A stretch of 23,028 nt of DNA from a virus, in IMG/VR virus record IMGVR_UViG_3300044638_003350, positions 1 through 23,028 of that record; one strand, written 5' to 3'. Positions 19,909-23,028 of the stretch are shown piece by piece. Made by a program: the position numbers and the translations under genes. The notes beneath the pieces were generated by a model that saw only the letters and a list, made by a program, of their open reading frames with translations, made no database searches and was not told where the DNA came from. How positions within the stretch are numbered: position 1 is the stretch's first letter; the number at the start of each line of letters is the position of its first letter.

Positions 19909-20422
19909 TCGGTCGCTTGGCCCGACCGGCGACTTTGTTGGCAACCGACCTGTTCTGTTAGACGACGCGACTTACTTTCGCGACCCGCAGACCAATGTGT
20001 CCTACGGCATCAAGCTGATCAATCAGCAGCAGTATGACGGCATTGCGGTCAAAACGGTTACGTCTACCTATCCGCAGGTCATGTTCGTCAACAATACTTA
20101 CCCGAACATTGAAATGTATATCTACCCGGTGCCGTTGCGGTTGCTGGAATGGCATTTCATTTCGGTCGAGGAACTAACGCGCCCGGCGCAGTTGGCGACG
20201 CAACTTACGTTCCCGCCGGGCTATCTGCGGGCGTTCCGTTACAATCTGGCGTGTGAAATGGCCCCGGAGTTTGGTGTCGAGCCCTCCGCGCAGGTGCAGC
20301 GCATCGCCATGTATAGCAAGCGCAACCTGAAGCGCATCAATAACCCGGATGACATCATGGCGCTGCCTTACAGCATCGTCGGCACGCGCCAGCGCTATAA
20401 TATCTACGCCGGAAACTACTGA
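19712..20422 (+). CDS. Head-completion (packaged DNA stabilisation) protein, P22 gp4-like
   Basis: A 236-residue protein with the family start MTTAGEQINGALRLLGVLAE and the ALTALNQMIDSWNTERLAVF helix, then a YPQVMFVNNTYPNIEMYIYP strand and a C-terminal FPPGYLRAFRYNLACEMAPE. These are typical of gp4-like connector proteins that bind below the portal and close the filled head. It is longer than P22 gp4 (166 residues, from memory). GGAAAGG lies about 10 nt before the ATG. It overlaps the preceding small gene for 197 nt and ends 2 bp from the stop of the convergent HNH gene. Confidence 0.85.
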   Translation: MTTAGEQINGALRLLGVLAEGETPSAETSQDALTALNQMIDSWNTERLAVFSTQDQVFLWPPSQLNRSLGPTGDFVGNRPVLLDDATYFRDPQTNVSYGIKLINQQQYDGIAVKTVTSTYPQVMFVNNTYPNIEMYIYPVPLRLLEWHFISVEELTRPAQLATQLTFPPGYLRAFRYNLACEMAPEFGVEPSAQVQRIAMYSKRNLKRINNPDDIMALPYSIVGTRQRYNIYAGNY

Positions 20423-20424
20423 TT

Positions 20425-20907
20425 TTAAAGGGTATTTTTGGCATGAAGTCTTCGTTTAGTCAAGATATACGCTTCATGCGCTTCTTCGGGAGTCTTAAAA
20501 GACCCCAAATGCGTGATGACGCCGTTTGTGCATATCCTTGCGATAAATCCGTGTTTTCTTTCACTAACCCCCAAAAGTTTCATTTTATTTCTTTTTTGCG
20601 CCGTTGTCTGATGTTGTATATTTTCGGCCGTCGTAACGTCGCGCAAATTTTTTATCCTATTATCGCTGCGTTGACCGTTTATATGGTCGATATCGTTAAC
20701 GGGCCAAGTTTTATAAACATAAAACCACGCAAGCCGATGCGCTCGGTAACGAAAACCATTAAGTCTTACTATTACATACCCTTGATCGTTTATAGTGCCC
20801 GCACCACTGCCTATGACTATTCGGCGATTATTTTTAACTTTCCACAGCAAATCGCCGGTTTCTGGAATATAATCCAAAAGCGATGTAAGTTCTTCGTGTG
20901 TTATCAT
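20425..20907 (-). CDS. HNH-AP2 homing-type endonuclease (160 aa)
   Basis: The HNH_3-type core is at residues 57-88: AHRLAWFYVYKTWPVNDIDH, then INGQRSDNRIKNLR, with His57, Asp74-His75, Asn77 and Asn83. An AP2-like DNA-binding domain follows at about 111-156 (LLGVSERKHGFIARICTNG, then THLGSFKTPEEAHEAYI). This pairing is characteristic of free-standing phage homing endonucleases that cut intron- or gene-less alleles and spread by repair. It is antisense to the virion operon and AT-rich, both signs of recent insertion, and it sits between two head genes without breaking either. AAGGAG lies 6 nt before the ATG at 20907, and a good sigma70-like promoter lies upstream at 20928-20956. Confidence 0.9.
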   Translation of the reverse strand: MITHEELTSLLDYIPETGDLLWKVKNNRRIVIGSGAGTINDQGYVIVRLNGFRYRAHRLAWFYVYKTWPVNDIDHINGQRSDNRIKNLRDVTTAENIQHQTTAQKRNKMKLLGVSERKHGFIARICTNGVITHLGSFKTPEEAHEAYILTKRRLHAKNTL

Positions 20908-20927
20908 GTTGAACTCCTTGTGGAGCT

Positions 20928-20956
20928 TTCATACGCAAATATAAATTTGCAGTCAA
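20928..20956 (-). promoter_or_regulatory. Sigma70-like promoter of the HNH gene with palindrome in the spacer
   Basis: Minus strand: TTGACT (20956-20951), a 17-bp spacer and TATGAA (20933-20928). The spacer contains the palindrome GCAAAT-TTAT-ATTTGC (20950-20935), a candidate operator. The ATG lies 20 nt past the -10 box. Confidence 0.68.
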
Positions 20957-20969
20957 GGATGAAAGCACC

Positions 20970-22712
20970 GTGAAAAGTCCAATTCTCGGCTCGTCTTATG
21001 TTCTGCGTAGCCCCAATGCGGCGGATAGCCGCATGGTTAATCTATACCCTGAAGTCATCCCCGAAGGCGGCAAAGAGGCGGCGTGGCTACAGCGTGCGCC
21101 AGGATTGCGCGCGCTAACACAGCTTCCGACCGGCCCCGTGCGCGGGCTGTGGCAGTATGGCAATTACGGCTATGCCGTCGCGGGCAGTCGGTTATATCAG
21201 ATCAATAGCGATTGGACGTATATTGATCGCGGTCAGATCTTAGGCACGGACAATTCCACGACGCAGCCCGTCAACATGGTCGATAACGGCACGCAAATGT
21301 TCATTGCGGCCGACGCCAACGGCTACATTTACACAATAGAGTTTTCTATATTTTGCGATACGACTAACACGTCGACGACTATTGCGACGGCTGATTCTAG
21401 CGTCGTAATGATCGGCCAGCCTGTATCTGGCGCGGGCATACCCGCTGGCGCGACCGTTGTTAGCATAACCGACTCAACACATTTTGTAATTTCGGCCGCA
21501 GCTACAGCTACAGCTACGAGTGTCTTGTTAACATTCTCGCCGTTTCTTTCCCAGATAACTGATCCTGACTTTGACGGCGCAGTTGGCGTCGGCTTTCTTG
21601 ACGGCTACTTCGTCTTTAACGAGCCTAACAGCCAGCGCTTATGGGTGACAGATTCTTATAATGGGTTGTCGATTGGCGATCTTTCGTTCGCCAGCGCGGA
21701 AGGTTCGCCTGACGATCTTGTCACGCTGATCGTCGATCACCGCGAGGTCTGGCTATTTGGCGTCAACACCGTCGAAGTCTGGTATAACGCCGGCACGCCG
21801 GATTTTCCGCTTGCGCGTATTCAGGGAGCGTTTAACGAAATAGGCTGTCTTGCCGCCTATTCAGTCGCCAAACTCGACAATGGCCTATTCTGGCTTGGCC
21901 GTGACGCACGCGGTAATGGCGTCGTTTATCGGTCTAAGGGCTATTCCGGTGAGCGCGTTTCGACGCACGCTGTCGAGTGGCAGATCCAGCAATACACCGA
22001 TCTTTCCGACGCTGTGGCTTATACCTATCAGCAAGACGGCCATAGCTTCTATGTGCTGAATTTTCCAACTGCCAATACGACGTGGGTTTATGACGTGGCG
22101 ACGGGGCTTTGGCATGAGCGCGCTGGTTGGGAAAATAACCAGTTCACGCGTCATCGCGGCAACTGCCAAATGAACTTTAACAAGGAAATCGTTATTGGCG
22201 ATTACGTTAGCGGGTTTCTTTTCGCCTATGATCCGACCGTCTACACGGAAGCCGGCACCGTTCAGAAATGGCTGCGGTCATGGCGCGCATTGCCGACCGG
22301 CGAAAACAATCTGAAGCGCACGACGCAGCACAGCTTGCAACTTGATTGCGAAACGGGCGTCGGTCTTAACAGTAATGACTACGGCTTGCTCGGCACGACG
22401 TATCTTATTACGGAAGATTTTAAGAATATCATAACCGAAGACGGCGACTTCATCGTTTCGTCGCTCAACCTTCCGGCTCCTGGTATCGTTCCGCAGGTCA
22501 TGCTGCGCTGGTCAGATGACGGCGGCCATACATGGTCAAACGAGCATTGGAAATCTATGGGCCGAATTGGCCAGTTCGGCTACCGCACGATTTGGCGGCG
22601 TCTCGGCATGACGCTTAAGATCCGCGACCGCGTTTATGAGATCTCTGGCACAGATCCGGTGAAGATCGCCATTATGGGCGCAGAACTCATAATGAGCCCG
22701 ACGAATGCCTAA
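20970..22712 (+). CDS. Packaged DNA stabilisation protein, P22 gp10-like, with inserted modules
   Basis: A GTG start at 20970, with AAGGA about 10 nt upstream. Family features are the N-terminal SSYVLRSPNAADSRMVNLYP, then RGLWQYGNYGYAVAGSRLYQ, GFLDGYFVFNEPNSQRLWVT, DLVTLIVDHREVWLFGVNTV and the C-terminal QVMLRWSDDGGHTWSNEHWK, SMGRIGQFGYRTIWRRLG. It forms the tail hub or plug ring below gp4. Length (580) exceeds P22 gp10 (472, from memory). Two insertions account for the difference: residues about 127-193, a Thr/Ala-rich beta module (GAGIPAGATVVSITDSTHFV), and residues about 475-500, which contain the TEDG repeat (YLITEDFKNIITEDGDFIV) also seen in the repeat protein at 13197. There is no frameshift. 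Confidence 0.9.
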   Translation: MKSPILGSSYVLRSPNAADSRMVNLYPEVIPEGGKEAAWLQRAPGLRALTQLPTGPVRGLWQYGNYGYAVAGSRLYQINSDWTYIDRGQILGTDNSTTQPVNMVDNGTQMFIAADANGYIYTIEFSIFCDTTNTSTTIATADSSVVMIGQPVSGAGIPAGATVVSITDSTHFVISAAATATATSVLLTFSPFLSQITDPDFDGAVGVGFLDGYFVFNEPNSQRLWVTDSYNGLSIGDLSFASAEGSPDDLVTLIVDHREVWLFGVNTVEVWYNAGTPDFPLARIQGAFNEIGCLAAYSVAKLDNGLFWLGRDARGNGVVYRSKGYSGERVSTHAVEWQIQQYTDLSDAVAYTYQQDGHSFYVLNFPTANTTWVYDVATGLWHERAGWENNQFTRHRGNCQMNFNKEIVIGDYVSGFLFAYDPTVYTEAGTVQKWLRSWRALPTGENNLKRTTQHSLQLDCETGVGLNSNDYGLLGTTYLITEDFKNIITEDGDFIVSSLNLPAPGIVPQVMLRWSDDGGHTWSNEHWKSMGRIGQFGYRTIWRRLGMTLKIRDRVYEISGTDPVKIAIMGAELIMSPTNA

Positions 22713-23028
22713 TCTTCCCAACAACACGCTCGTGCCCGCCGCACGCGTTCCAATCTGGGATAAGGTGACGAACTTTGTCACCCGCGAATGGTATCGCTGG
22801 TTCTATAACACTTACATCGCCGTCGAAGCTGGCCGGCGTTACGGCTCGTTCTACAGCACAACGACGTTTACGCCGGCGGTAATCAATACGGCATACGCGA
22901 TTACGTTCAACAATACCTATGAACGCGCTGACGGGTCTGAGTTGGTTTACGGGGTTTATGTTGGCCCTGTCACGTCGCAGATATTCGTAGATAATACGGC
23001 GACGTATAATTTCCAGTTTTCGGCGCAG
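22705..23028 (+). CDS. Virion protein with jelly-roll-like domain, 3' truncated by the window
   Basis: ATG 22705 overlaps the gp10-like stop by 8 nt. 108 codons are visible, open to the window end. The start, MPNLPNNTLVPAARVPIWD, is followed by FVTREWYRWFYNTYIAVEAG and a beta segment FYSTTTFTPAVINTAYAITF. That FYSTTTQTPAxINTAYAxTFN-type domain is common in virion proteins from freshwater and marine phages and recalls a trimeric jelly roll (C1q/TNF-like). The likely role is in the tail needle or fibre region, as expected downstream of gp10. The C-terminus is not seen. Confidence 0.78.
   Translation, partial: MPNLPNNTLVPAARVPIWDKVTNFVTREWYRWFYNTYIAVEAGRRYGSFYSTTTFTPAVINTAYAITFNNTYERADGSELVYGVYVGPVTSQIFVDNTATYNFQFSAQ

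Noticed and set aside
20443-20973. A 176-residue rightward open frame opposite the HNH gene
   Set aside because: The minus-strand reading has clear HNH and AP2 motifs, a ribosome site and a promoter; the plus-strand reading has none of these.
1-23028. Search by eye for tRNA genes, CRISPR arrays, integrase, attachment sites, insertion sequences and lysis genes
   Set aside because: None was recognised. A tRNA covariance search and a complete genome would be needed to exclude divergent cases; the lysis and integration genes may lie outside the window.

Overview
This window is part of a tailed double-stranded DNA phage genome (or a prophage with no visible host flank). The head genes resemble those of P22-like podoviruses: small and large terminase, a 705-residue P22 gp1-like portal, a scaffold, a P22-type coat protein, a gp4-like head-completion protein and a gp10-like DNA-stabilisation protein. 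Codons are generally GC-rich with many GCG/GCC/GAC triplets, which suggests a proteobacterial host, but nothing in the window fixes the host. No integrase, repressor, tRNA, rRNA or CRISPR array was recognised. Lifestyle therefore cannot be decided from this window.

Layout. (1) 1-2985: the 3' part of a rightward primase-helicase, a small leftward helical gene, and a rightward gene of unknown function. (2) 2997-6474: a leftward early-type cluster of 14 small genes, many chained by ATGA or TAATG overlaps. It includes a stand-alone DnaA domain IV protein, a C5-cytosine-methyltransferase-like protein and two tiny single-helix membrane peptides. It ends at a strong leftward terminator at 2997-3012. 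Four identical 12-bp elements (AACATATCCACA on the minus strand) lie in the leaders of this cluster, and each carries an 8/9 match to the DnaA box. (3) 6502-7023: a non-coding divergent region with a 13-bp inverted repeat around an AT-rich segment, GGCGAT repeats, GTTAAC-type iterons and a G-rich tract. It is a good candidate for a replication origin and/or control region. (4) 7024-23028: the rightward packaging and virion operon. A coiled-coil protein and an S74-type tail fibre sit between portal and scaffold. A leftward HNH-AP2 homing-type endonuclease with its own promoter is inserted between the gp4-like and gp10-like genes.

How the parts may work together. The primase-helicase and leftward cluster would serve early replication and host takeover. 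The DnaA domain IV protein retains the residues that read a DnaA box, and DnaA-box-like elements sit in the leaders of the same cluster. I infer that the phage may use a truncated DnaA as a regulator of its own early genes, or may capture host DnaA for this purpose. This is the most interesting possibility in the window and is testable. The rightward operon builds and fills the capsid in the usual order, with several accessory genes that show mosaic composition.
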